6,413 bases of DNA from positions 1-6,413 of the forward strand of contig QGUR01000268.1 of the NCBI GenBank assembly GCA_003242205.1, written 5' to 3'. The notes beneath the pieces were generated by a model, which was given only the letters and a program-made list of their open reading frames with translations, had not been told where the DNA came from and made no database searches. The position numbers were made by a program, and so were the translations under genes. Source of the stretch: Chloroflexota bacterium. Lineage in GTDB: Bacteria; Chloroflexota; Anaerolineae; Aggregatilineales; Phototrophicaceae. Positions 1-6,191 of the stretch are shown here, piece by piece; within the stretch, counting starts at the first letter, position 1, and every line of letters starts with the position of its first letter.

Positions 1-891
1 TTCATTGCTTTCACCTTCCCTGCCTTTCCGCAACCGGGAGTCGCTGGCGATCGCCTTTCCGTTGCGGATTGACAGAATCCGCACCACCGTCCCCCCGTTA
101 TCGCGGGCCAGCCCGATCACATCCTGCTCGGTCATCGACGTACTGACCGCCTTATGCTGGTGGGTGATGTAGTCGATGGCCTTCAACTGGTCGCGTATCG
201 CCGCCGCGCGCTCGAAGTCCAGCGCTTCGGACGCCTCCATCATCTCTGCGGTCAGGCGGGCGACCACCGGCTCCGATTTACCACTGAGCACATCCATCAA
301 CTCGGCGATCATCGCCCGGTACTGCTCCTGATTGACCGCCCCGATACACGGCGCGTTGCACAGCTTGATGTCATGGAACAGGCAGGCGCGCGGATCGTTG
401 CCGGTGATTTCGCGGTCGCAGGTCAGATACGGGAATGCCTTTCGCAGCGTTTGCAGCGTGTTCTGGACGGCCCACATGGCGACATAAGGCCCGAAATAGC
501 GACTGCCGTCATCGACCAGCCGCCGCGTCGTCTCAACCTTGGGGAACGGCCTGTGCCAGCTGATTTTGATATAGGGATAGCGCTTGTCGTCCTTCAGGCT
601 GATGTTGAAGCGTGGCTTATAGCGCTTGATCAGCGTTTCTTCGAGGATGAGCGCCTTGATCTCGTTCTCTTCAACGATGAAATCGATATCGACGATCTGC
701 TCGCGCAGGCGCATCGTCTTGATGCTGCTCTCCGCGCTGGCGTTGAAATAGCTCCGCACACGGTTGCGCAGCCGTTTCGCCTTGCCGACATAGATAATCT
801 CGCCGCGCGCATCCTTCATCAGGTAGACGCCGGGCTTCATCGGCAGATTACGCAGAATCGTCTGGATGTGTTCGGAAGGTTGGAACGCCAT
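1..891 (-). CDS. uvrC: UvrABC excinuclease subunit C, N-terminal half (partial)
   Basis: UvrC is the dual-incision nuclease of nucleotide excision repair and is loaded at damage by UvrB. The visible 297 residues begin with a GIY-YIG nuclease domain (about 15-95). G21-V-Y23, Y34-V-G36 and K37 form the motif, with E84 as the likely metal ligand and N96 at the domain end. Four cysteines follow, C158, C170, C178 and C182, with spacing 12, 8 and 4. This matches the spacing I recall for the iron-sulfur ligands of E. coli UvrC. A UVR (UvrB-binding) helix pair with the core LDFERAAAIRDQL lies at about 208-242. The protein stays in frame to the left edge. The family is about 600 residues long, so the RNase H-like second nuclease and the HhH domains lie outside the window. 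The ATG at 891 fits the usual UvrC N-terminus, but no good Shine-Dalgarno sequence precedes it. Identity is very secure. Confidence 0.97.
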   Translation of the reverse strand, partial: MAFQPSEHIQTILRNLPMKPGVYLMKDARGEIIYVGKAKRLRNRVRSYFNASAESSIKTMRLREQIVDIDFIVEENEIKALILEETLIKRYKPRFNISLKDDKRYPYIKISWHRPFPKVETTRRLVDDGSRYFGPYVAMWAVQNTLQTLRKAFPYLTCDREITGNDPRACLFHDIKLCNAPCIGAVNQEQYRAMIAELMDVLSGKSEPVVARLTAEMMEASEALDFERAAAIRDQLKAIDYITHQHKAVSTSMTEQDVIGLARDNGGTVVRILSIRNGKAIASDSRLRKGREGESNE

Positions 892-926
892 GGGAATAAC
901 GCGGACTATATCGGAAAGTTTGTTCT

Positions 927-935
927 ATTTTAGCA
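927..935 (-). promoter_or_regulatory. Candidate extended -10 promoter for uvrC
   Basis: Read on the minus strand, the sequence is TGC followed by TAAAAT, an extended -10 element matching TATAAT at five of six positions. No good -35 hexamer is seen at 16-18 bases. Transcription would start near 920 and give a leader of roughly 28 nt before the uvrC ATG. The element lies in the 74-base gap between the broken Uma2 gene and uvrC, so uvrC need not depend on read-through. It is a sequence match only. Confidence 0.4.
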
Positions 936-965
936 AACACAGTGGAAAATGGTAGCGGGCCGGGC

Positions 966-1486
966 CTAAACGAACAATTCGCCGAGGGCAAGCGTGAACC
1001 CCGGCAACACCTCGCCGCCGTCCAGCACGCCGTCTTCACCAACAGTCGTCGCCGGTTTGCCCGGCGCATAAACATCGATGCTGCGCGACTGCGGGTACAG
1101 TTCCCAGTAGAGAATGTTCGCCTGCCGGTAGATTTCACGTTTGGCGCGAATGACGTTGGCCGTATCGGTCGGCGAGACAATCTCGACAGCCAACAAGGGT
1201 GGATCCGGATCGGGATACTCGTCGCTCATGGGTGTGGGTTTATAAGCGAAATCCGGCACGATGACATTGCCGAGGATTCACCACCGCTGGTATGGCATGG
1301 CAGATTGTTCTCCCGGCAAAACAGGCGCACGGCAAACGCGATGCGATGTCCTATCTCGGAGTTCGATGTCCGTCCCGGCGATGCTTCGATGATCACTCCG
1401 TTGATGAATTCGTACTCGCGGCCAGTGTTTTCGTCAAGCAACGCCCAGCGCTTGAATTCTTGCAGGCTGATGCTTGTACACTCCAC
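966..1486 (-). pseudogene. Uma2 family (DUF820) nuclease-fold protein, frameshifted
   Basis: Two adjacent reading frames together make one Uma2-family protein of about 172 residues, near the family's usual size. The first part starts at a GTG (1486-1484) with a strong GAGGAG Shine-Dalgarno six bases upstream. It carries the YEFINGVIIEASP block, with E26 and E34 at conserved acidic positions. The second part carries PDFAYKP, LLAVEIVSPTD and RAKREIY, which supply the Asp, Glu and Lys of the PD-(D/E)XK-type site, and ends at a TAG (968-966). Joining them needs one -1 shift between about 1262 and 1277; the downstream frame has a TGA at 1280-1278. As it stands, translation from the GTG runs 86 codons and ends out of frame. 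The role of Uma2 proteins is poorly known, and they are multicopy in Cyanobacteria and Chloroflexota. A sequencing indel remains possible because every other conserved block is intact. Confidence 0.85.
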
Positions 1487-1558
1487 GGCTGTCTCCTCGC
1501 TACCATCACAGCGACGGTTCTTCCCACGACCGTTGATGATATTCCAATCGTACCATCA

Positions 1559-1573
1559 GCCGGTTGGCCCGGC
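1559..1573. repeat. Perfect 5-bp inverted repeat upstream of the rsmH -10 element
   Basis: GCCGG, a five-base loop and CCGGC form a small GC-rich hairpin or dyad ending 18 bases before the rsmH -10 hexamer, where a -35 element would begin. It could be an operator for the divergent region or chance in GC-rich DNA. No matching second copy was found. Confidence 0.3.
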
Positions 1574-1588
1574 GCGGGGCGCGCAAAG

Positions 1589-1597
1589 TGCTATAAT
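1589..1597 (+). promoter_or_regulatory. Extended -10 promoter for the rsmH/dcw operon
   Basis: TGC is followed by a perfect TATAAT (1592-1597), an extended -10 element. The 17-base-spaced -35 position is GC-rich and does not resemble TTGACA; TTGGCC at 1564-1569 lies too far away (22 bases). Transcription would start near 1604 and give a leader of about 23 nt to the rsmH ATG. It is the only convincing promoter seen ahead of the plus-strand genes and probably drives the cluster. Confidence 0.6.
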
Positions 1598-1626
1598 GCA
1601 TTTTGCGGTTAGAGCGATTCAAACGT

Positions 1627-2553
1627 ATGCAGCACGTCCCGGTTTTATTGGAACCAATTCTCGAACATCTGCTGCCCGCCGAACGGGTGATTGATGGCAC
1701 GGTCGGCGCAGGCGGACACAGCCGCGCGCTGCTGGAACACGGCGCGGGCGCGGTGCTCGGCCTCGATGTCGATCCCGACGCGCTGGCCATAGCGCGGGAA
1801 ACACTCGCGCCGTTCGGCGAACGAGCGCACCTCATGCACGCAAGCTACGCCGATATGCGCGCCGCCGCTGCCGCCATTGGCTGGGACGCGGTCGACGCCA
1901 TCCTGCTCGATCTGGGCGTCTCGTCCATGCAACTGGACCGGCCTGAGCGCGGTTTTGCCTTTCGCGCCGAAGGCCCGCTGGACATGCGCTTCGATCCCGG
2001 CGGGCAACGGCCCACGGCGGCGGAACTGGTGAACACACTCGACGAAGATGAACTGGCGGAGCTTTTCTTCCGGTATGGCGAGGAGCCGCAGGGCCGCAGA
2101 CTGGCGCGCGCCATCGTCCGGGCGCGCCCCTTCCACACGACGAGCGCTCTGGCCAGCGCCATTGAGCGAGTCATGCCCAGACGACACGGCGACAAAATAC
2201 ATCCGGCAACGCGCGTTTTTCAGGCGCTGCGGATCGCCGTGAACGATGAACTGGGTGTAATCGAACGGGCGCTGCCGGAAGCGATCAGCCTGCTGCGTCC
2301 GGGCGGGCGACTGGCGGTCATCAGCTTCCACAGTCTGGAAGACCGGATCGTCAAAAACACGTTCCGGCTGGAAGCGACCGACTGCATCTGCCCGCCGCAG
2401 GTTCCGGTGTGCGTCTGCGGCCATGAAGCGCGCGTGCGGCTGCTCACCCGCAAGCCCATCGTCGCCGATAGCGAAGAAATCGCGCGCAACCCGCGCAGCC
2501 GCAGCGCAAAGCTCCGCATTGTCGAAAAGCTGAGCGTGGATCATGATAGATAG
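1627..2553 (+). CDS. rsmH: 16S rRNA (cytosine(1402)-N(4))-methyltransferase RsmH
   Basis: RsmH (MraW) transfers a methyl group from S-adenosylmethionine to N4 of C1402 in the 16S rRNA decoding centre. The 308-residue protein matches the family length (313 in E. coli). Recognisable blocks in order are the N-terminal HVPVLLEP (3-10), the SAM-binding DGTVGAGGHS (23-32), GLDVDPDA (45-52), DLGVSSMQLDRPERGF (starting at D95), HPATRVFQALRIAVNDEL, the VISFHSLEDR block (231-240), a cysteine cluster C253, C255, C262 and C264, LTRKP, and the C-terminal RNPRSRSAKLR. The frame is open upstream to a TTG at 1603, but the ATG at 1627 gives the standard N-terminus and the TTG overlaps the predicted transcription start. 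The ribosome binding site is weak. The gene heads the dcw cluster, as is common in bacteria; no mraZ precedes it. Identity is secure. Confidence 0.97.
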   Translation: MQHVPVLLEPILEHLLPAERVIDGTVGAGGHSRALLEHGAGAVLGLDVDPDALAIARETLAPFGERAHLMHASYADMRAAAAAIGWDAVDAILLDLGVSSMQLDRPERGFAFRAEGPLDMRFDPGGQRPTAAELVNTLDEDELAELFFRYGEEPQGRRLARAIVRARPFHTTSALASAIERVMPRRHGDKIHPATRVFQALRIAVNDELGVIERALPEAISLLRPGGRLAVISFHSLEDRIVKNTFRLEATDCICPPQVPVCVCGHEARVRLLTRKPIVADSEEIARNPRSRSAKLRIVEKLSVDHDR

Positions 2554-2644
2554 ACACGAACGCACCTGAAACGCCCGGCGCGTTGAAGCAATGCGCGGGG
2601 CATAGGGACGGAATGAGTCGGTTTTAGAGTTAGAGAGCCGGTTT

Positions 2645-3124
2645 ATGTCACAACAATGGTTTGGCCATGTCCTAAGGCGAACGCACTGGCGTCCACAACG
2701 ACAGGCGGTTGCGCTGGCGACGCTCAGCCTGATCATCGGCATTATCATCGGCGCTCTCTACCTCGCGCAGTCGGCGGCGGCATCCACGCTGGGCCGCCAG
2801 CTTGAAGACATGATTGCGCTTCGTAACGAGCTTGAGCAGGAAAACGAACGCCTTCGGGCGGAGATCGCCAGCCTGCAAAGCGTGCCGCGCCTGCTCGCCC
2901 GCGCTCAGGAACTCGGCTTCACGATGGCGAGCCGCGACCGCATCGAATACCTCACCATCGAAGGCTATAATCCCTACCGCAACCAGATCGTGACGCGTGT
3001 GGAAACGACCCGCGCCGAAACCGTACCCGTTTACGACGAGTCGTTCAGTGGGTGGCTGCAACAGCAATTCGACGCGCTTTCCCGCCAGTTCGAAATGTTC
3101 ACCAGTCGTGGAGAGCAACCGTAA
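2645..3124 (+). CDS. ftsL: FtsL-like cell division protein (single TM helix plus coiled coil)
   Basis: This 159-residue protein has the FtsL/FtsB (septum formation initiator) architecture: a basic cytoplasmic N-terminus (R11, R12, R16, R19), one membrane helix at about 21-43, and an extracytoplasmic coiled coil at about 48-78 with leucines near heptad positions (L49, L53, M56, L63, L70, I74, L77). The AQELGF block (87-92) is typical of the family just after the coil. FtsL proteins bind FtsB and recruit and activate the FtsW-FtsI septal synthase. The call rests on architecture and position, since sequence conservation in this family is low. The protein is longer than the usual 100-120 residues because of a C-terminal tail containing a short likely amphipathic helix (GWLQQQFDALSRQFEMF). 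An AGAGAG purine run lies eight bases before the ATG. Its TAA overlaps the next gene's ATG by one base (TAATG), suggesting translational coupling. Confidence 0.8.
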   Translation: MSQQWFGHVLRRTHWRPQRQAVALATLSLIIGIIIGALYLAQSAAASTLGRQLEDMIALRNELEQENERLRAEIASLQSVPRLLARAQELGFTMASRDRIEYLTIEGYNPYRNQIVTRVETTRAETVPVYDESFSGWLQQQFDALSRQFEMFTSRGEQP

Positions 3125-4869
3125 TGCAGCAAGCGAACAGCCTGCCGTATGTGCAGTTCCGGCGCAGACTGTACTTCGTCATCGTCGGGCTGGTGACCTT
3201 CAGCATCTATCTGCTCTGGGAAGTGGCCTCGTTTCAATGGCTGTCTCCCGAAGTCATCAGCTATATGGACACGCTGCGCAACTCCAACTACACGCGCACG
3301 CTTGAACTGGCGGCGGCCCGCGGCCTGATTTATGACCGTCACGGCGAGATCATGGCCGTCAATACGCTGGAATATGAAATCGGCATCAGCCCCAATCTGG
3401 TCACGAACGCGCGCCAGACGGCCACAGCGCTGGCGCCCCTGATCGGCCGCCCGGAGCTGGAAGTATTCGAGTTGGTCACCGCGAACCGTCCGTGGGTGTC
3501 GCTGGCGCGGCCTGTCAGCGCGGAAGTCGCCCAACAGATCACCCAGCTTGGCCTGCAGGGCGTGACAATTGACCCGATTCCGCGGCGCAGTTATCCACAG
3601 GGGACGCTGGCGGCGCAGGTGCTCGGCTTCGTCAATCTGGACCTTAAAGGCAACTACGGCGTCGAGGGATACTATCAGGACCAGATGGCGGGACAAATCC
3701 GCGACCGGCGCGTGAGCACCATCCCCTTTGAGGTCCCGCAGAGCGGCTGGGAGCAACACCACGGACGCGACCTCATCCTGACGATCGACCGCGACATTCA
3801 GTTTCTGGCCGAAAGCCAGCTCCTCTCAGCCATCAACTCGACCGGCGCGCAGAGCGGAACCATCATCATCATGAATCCGCGCAACGGCGAAGTGCTGGCG
3901 ATGGCCAATTACCCGTCGTACGACCCCAACACCTTCTACGAAGTTGAGGACCCGAACCTGCTGAGCAATCCGGCAATCAGCAGCCAGTACGAACCGGGTT
4001 CGGTCATGAAAGTCCTGACCGTCGCCGCAGCGCTCGAAAAAGGCACGATCACGCCGCAGTGGACCTACTACGACGAGGCGCAGATCAACGTCGGCGGCGT
4101 GACCGTACGCAACTGGGACCGCGCCGCGCACGGCAATGTCGATGTGACGCAGGTGCTGGTCCAATCGCTGAACGTCGGTGTCGCCACGATCAGCACGATG
4201 ATGGGTCCGACGGACTTCTATAACATGCTGGACGCCTTCGGCATTGGCCGCCGGACCGGCATTGACCTTCAGGGAGAGGCGTCAGGCACGCTCTATGTTC
4301 CCGGCGATGCCCACTGGAGCGAAAGCAACCTGGCAACCAACAGCTTCGGACAGGGTCTCGCCGTGACGCCGATCCAGATGCTGACCGCCATCAACGCCAT
4401 CGCCAACGGCGGCCTGATGATGCAGCCGCACGTTGTCCGTGAAATCCGCGATGGCGAACGGGTGTATGTCTCGCAACCGGCGGCATTGGGCCGCCCGATC
4501 AGCGCGGAAACGGCCCGCATTGTGACCGATATGATGGTGACGACGGTGCGCGATGGCCTTGATCAGGCGAGCGTCGATGGTTACACCATCGCCGGCAAAA
4601 GCGGCACCGCCGAAATTCCGTCCCCGGTCGGCTACGAGCCGAACGCCTGGATCATGAGTTTTGTCGGTTTTCTACCTGCCGACGACCCGCAGGTCAGCAT
4701 CCTGATCAAGCTCGACCGGCCCACCAGCGGCAACTGGGCCAGCCAGGTGGCCGCGCCGGTCTTTCAACAACTGGCCGAACGGCTGGTGATTCTGCTCGAA
4801 ATCCCGCCTGATGACATCCGTCATGCGCTAGCAGCGCAGGGTGGCGCGGTCAACGCCATCCCCCGTTAA
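3124..4869 (+). CDS. ftsI: Class B penicillin-binding protein (FtsI/PBP2-type transpeptidase)
   Basis: This peptidoglycan D,D-transpeptidase crosslinks stem peptides, probably at the division septum with FtsW and FtsL. The 581-residue protein has a short cytoplasmic N-terminus, one membrane anchor at about 16-36, and a dimerisation/pedestal domain opening with the class B signature RGLIYDRHG (66-74). The transpeptidase domain has all three active-site motifs: S293-V-M-K296 (acylated serine), S348-L-N350 and K492-S-G-T495. No PASTA repeats follow, and the protein ends about 85 residues after the KSGT motif. The frame is open upstream to 3052, but the ATG at 3124 is favoured by a GGAGAG site eight bases ahead and by the placement of the membrane helix. 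It overlaps the ftsL-like stop by one base, and mraY follows after 18 bases, so all three are probably cotranscribed. FtsI rather than an elongation PBP2 is inferred from position next to an FtsL-like gene. Confidence 0.93.
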   Translation: MQQANSLPYVQFRRRLYFVIVGLVTFSIYLLWEVASFQWLSPEVISYMDTLRNSNYTRTLELAAARGLIYDRHGEIMAVNTLEYEIGISPNLVTNARQTATALAPLIGRPELEVFELVTANRPWVSLARPVSAEVAQQITQLGLQGVTIDPIPRRSYPQGTLAAQVLGFVNLDLKGNYGVEGYYQDQMAGQIRDRRVSTIPFEVPQSGWEQHHGRDLILTIDRDIQFLAESQLLSAINSTGAQSGTIIIMNPRNGEVLAMANYPSYDPNTFYEVEDPNLLSNPAISSQYEPGSVMKVLTVAAALEKGTITPQWTYYDEAQINVGGVTVRNWDRAAHGNVDVTQVLVQSLNVGVATISTMMGPTDFYNMLDAFGIGRRTGIDLQGEASGTLYVPGDAHWSESNLATNSFGQGLAVTPIQMLTAINAIANGGLMMQPHVVREIRDGERVYVSQPAALGRPISAETARIVTDMMVTTVRDGLDQASVDGYTIAGKSGTAEIPSPVGYEPNAWIMSFVGFLPADDPQVSILIKLDRPTSGNWASQVAAPVFQQLAERLVILLEIPPDDIRHALAAQGGAVNAIPR

Positions 4870-4873
4870 TGTT

Positions 4874-4878
4874 GAGGT
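4874..4878 (+). promoter_or_regulatory. Ribosome binding site fixing the mraY TTG start
   Basis: GAGGT lies nine bases before the TTG at 4888. The mraY frame is closed by a TGA at 4873-4875, and no ATG or GTG occurs in frame between that stop and the TTG, so this site and codon decide the start. Confidence 0.75.
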
Positions 4879-4887
4879 ATAGCACTC

Positions 4888-5907
4888 TTGGATGGACTTC
4901 CATTCGCTCTCACTGTAGGCGTCATCACATTTCTGCTGGGCATCATCTGGGGCGGCCCCTTTGTCGAAATCCTGCGCCGCCTGAAAATCGGCAAACGCAT
5001 TCGCGTGGAACTGGTCGAAGCGCAGCAGAAAAAGGTCGGCACGCCGACGATGGGCGGCATCATGATTATTCTGCCCGTGTTTCTGGTCACGCTCGGCCTC
5101 AATCTGGTGACGGTCATTCGCCCGCAAACGGTTTTCGGGCGCAGCATTCTGCTGCCGCTGTTTGTGCTGGTCGGGTTTGCCCTGCTCGGCGCGATCGACG
5201 ACTGGGAAGGCATCCAGCGCTCGCGCGGCAGGCCAATCGGCGAGGGCATCTCGGCGCGCGCCAAGTTCACCGGACAATTCGTGCTAGCAGCGATTGCCTC
5301 GTTCGTGCTGGCGTTTTACGAAGGCGGCTTCCAGTATGCCAACCAGATCATCCTGCCGCTGATCGGCATCACGCTGCCAATCAGCCCGGTGATTTTCGTG
5401 CCGCTGTCGATGTTCATCATCGTCGGCACATCGAATGCCGTGAACTTCACCGACGGACTCGACGGACTCGCCGGTATCATCAGCGCCAGCGCGTTCGCGG
5501 CCTATGGCGTTATCGCCTATCTTCAGGGGCAGATTTTCCTCGTCCAGATGTGTTTCATTCTGGTCGGCGCGTGCTTCGCCTTCCTGTGGTATAACGCCCA
5601 CCCGGCGCAGTTGTTCATGGGCGACACGGGTTCGCTGGCGCTCGGCGCGACTCTCGGCACGGTCGCCATCATGACCGGCCAGTGGCTGCTGCTGCCGCTC
5701 ATCGCCATCGTGCCGGTTGCCGAGATGATGTCGGTCATTCTGCAGGTTACATACTTCCGGCTGACGCGCGGCCAGCGCCTGTTTCGCATGTCACCGCTGC
5801 ACCATCACTTCGAACTCGGCGGCTGGAGCGAAACGCAGATCGTGCAACGTTTCTGGCTGGTCGGCCTGTTGAGCGCGATGGCCGGTATTGCGCTGGCGTT
5901 GATCTAG
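4888..5907 (+). CDS. mraY: Phospho-N-acetylmuramoyl-pentapeptide-transferase MraY
   Basis: MraY transfers phospho-MurNAc-pentapeptide from the UDP precursor to undecaprenyl phosphate, making lipid I at the inner face of the membrane. The 339-residue protein is highly hydrophobic, with about ten membrane segments expected for the family. Conserved blocks are TPTMGG in the first cytoplasmic loop, the catalytic-site pair D104-D105 (AIDDW), the N183-A-V-N-F-T-D-G-L-D192 block, GDTGS with D246, and the H305-H-H307 motif in PLHHHFELGG. It is slightly shorter than E. coli MraY (360), mainly because of a short N-terminus. The start is a TTG with a good Shine-Dalgarno sequence. It begins 18 bases after the penicillin-binding protein gene; in many dcw clusters murE and murF lie between these two genes, and here they are absent. 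Identity is secure. Confidence 0.97.
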   Translation: MDGLPFALTVGVITFLLGIIWGGPFVEILRRLKIGKRIRVELVEAQQKKVGTPTMGGIMIILPVFLVTLGLNLVTVIRPQTVFGRSILLPLFVLVGFALLGAIDDWEGIQRSRGRPIGEGISARAKFTGQFVLAAIASFVLAFYEGGFQYANQIILPLIGITLPISPVIFVPLSMFIIVGTSNAVNFTDGLDGLAGIISASAFAAYGVIAYLQGQIFLVQMCFILVGACFAFLWYNAHPAQLFMGDTGSLALGATLGTVAIMTGQWLLLPLIAIVPVAEMMSVILQVTYFRLTRGQRLFRMSPLHHHFELGGWSETQIVQRFWLVGLLSAMAGIALALI

Positions 5908-5927
5908 CAATGCCGGATACGGCCGCC

Positions 5928-5968
5928 GCCTGCCGCCGGTTGAATACACATCCGTGCAACGGGCAGGC
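5928..5968. repeat. Inverted repeat between mraY and the nucleotidyltransferase remnant
   Basis: GCCTGCC at 5928-5934 and GGCAGGC at 5962-5968 are perfect 7-base complementary arms. Inside them, GTTG (5939-5942) can pair with CAAC (5957-5960), giving an interrupted stem with a 14-base loop. No T-run follows, so it is not a standard terminator. It ends five bases before the ATG of the following remnant and could mask that start in mRNA, or mark an old junction. Confidence 0.4.
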
Positions 5969-6044
5969 AGAGAATGAACAGGCGACTCTACGAAACGATT
6001 CGACCGTTCATGCCCGACTTTCTGGACAACGTGCGGCAAAAATT

Positions 6045-6067
6045 ACCCGGATTGCTCTCCGGGTTTT
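6045..6067. terminator. Terminator-like hairpin with flanking A- and T-tracts
   Basis: ACCCGGA (6045-6051) and TCCGGGT (6058-6064) form a perfect 7-bp GC-rich stem with a 6-base loop. TTT and then ATATT follow on the plus strand. Five A residues at 6038-6042 precede it, so the minus strand also has a stem followed by a T-run. This is the layout of a bidirectional intrinsic terminator. It lies inside the remnant frame, encoding the LPGLLSGF stretch, so it could be a by-product of that coding sequence. If active, it would reduce transcription from mraY into murD. Confidence 0.4.
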
Positions 6068-6120
6068 ATATTCATGGTTCGATCGCGCTCGATGACGTCA
6101 ACATACACATCCCGTGTCCG

Positions 6121-6153
6121 GCACGCTTTGTGAAAATGATCATTGCCGCGTGC
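6121..6153. repeat. Inverted repeat with a central palindrome upstream of murD
   Basis: GCACGC (6121-6126) and GCGTGC (6148-6153) are perfect 6-base arms. The 8-base palindrome ATGATCAT (6136-6143) lies between them. The element ends 38 bases before the murD ATG. It may be a mRNA hairpin or protein site, or chance; no T-run follows. Confidence 0.3.
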
Positions 6154-6176
6154 AACCGGGGCGCGACGAATAGACC

Positions 6177-6182
6177 GGAGGT
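6177..6182 (+). promoter_or_regulatory. Strong ribosome binding site for murD
   Basis: GGAGGT is a near-perfect anti-16S match nine bases before the murD ATG. It is the strongest such site among the plus-strand genes, so murD can be initiated on its own despite the ATGA overlap with the remnant upstream. Confidence 0.8.
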
Positions 6183-6191
6183 AGTCGCAGG

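Noticed and set aside
154..933. Plus-strand open frame of 259 codons opposite uvrC
   Set aside because: It is the mirror of the uvrC coding strand in GC-rich DNA, and its product has no recognisable domain while the opposite strand encodes an unmistakable UvrC.
1514..1533. ACGGT/ACCGT inverted repeat upstream of the Uma2 gene as an operator
   Set aside because: The arms are only five bases with a ten-base spacer, easily expected by chance, and no second copy was found.
942..1694. Plus-strand open frame of 250 codons across the Uma2 region and into rsmH
   Set aside because: It runs antisense to conserved Uma2 blocks and into the start of rsmH, and its product resembles nothing known. It looks like a shadow frame.
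2570..2584. AACGC/GCGTT hairpin after rsmH as a possible terminator
   Set aside because: The stem is only five pairs and no T-run follows, so it does not qualify as an intrinsic terminator. The 91-base rsmH-ftsL gap shows no other clear signal.
1645..2748. Minus-strand open frame of 367 codons opposite rsmH and the start of the ftsL-like gene
   Set aside because: It is antisense to a well-conserved RsmH and spans an intergenic gap and another gene start. Its product is arginine-rich and has no domain.
3031..3762. Minus-strand open frame of 243 codons opposite the penicillin-binding protein
   Set aside because: It is a shadow of the coding strand, with no ribosome binding site or family resemblance.
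5450..5470. Tandem GACGGACTC repeat within mraY
   Set aside because: It simply encodes the conserved DGLDGL motif of MraY.
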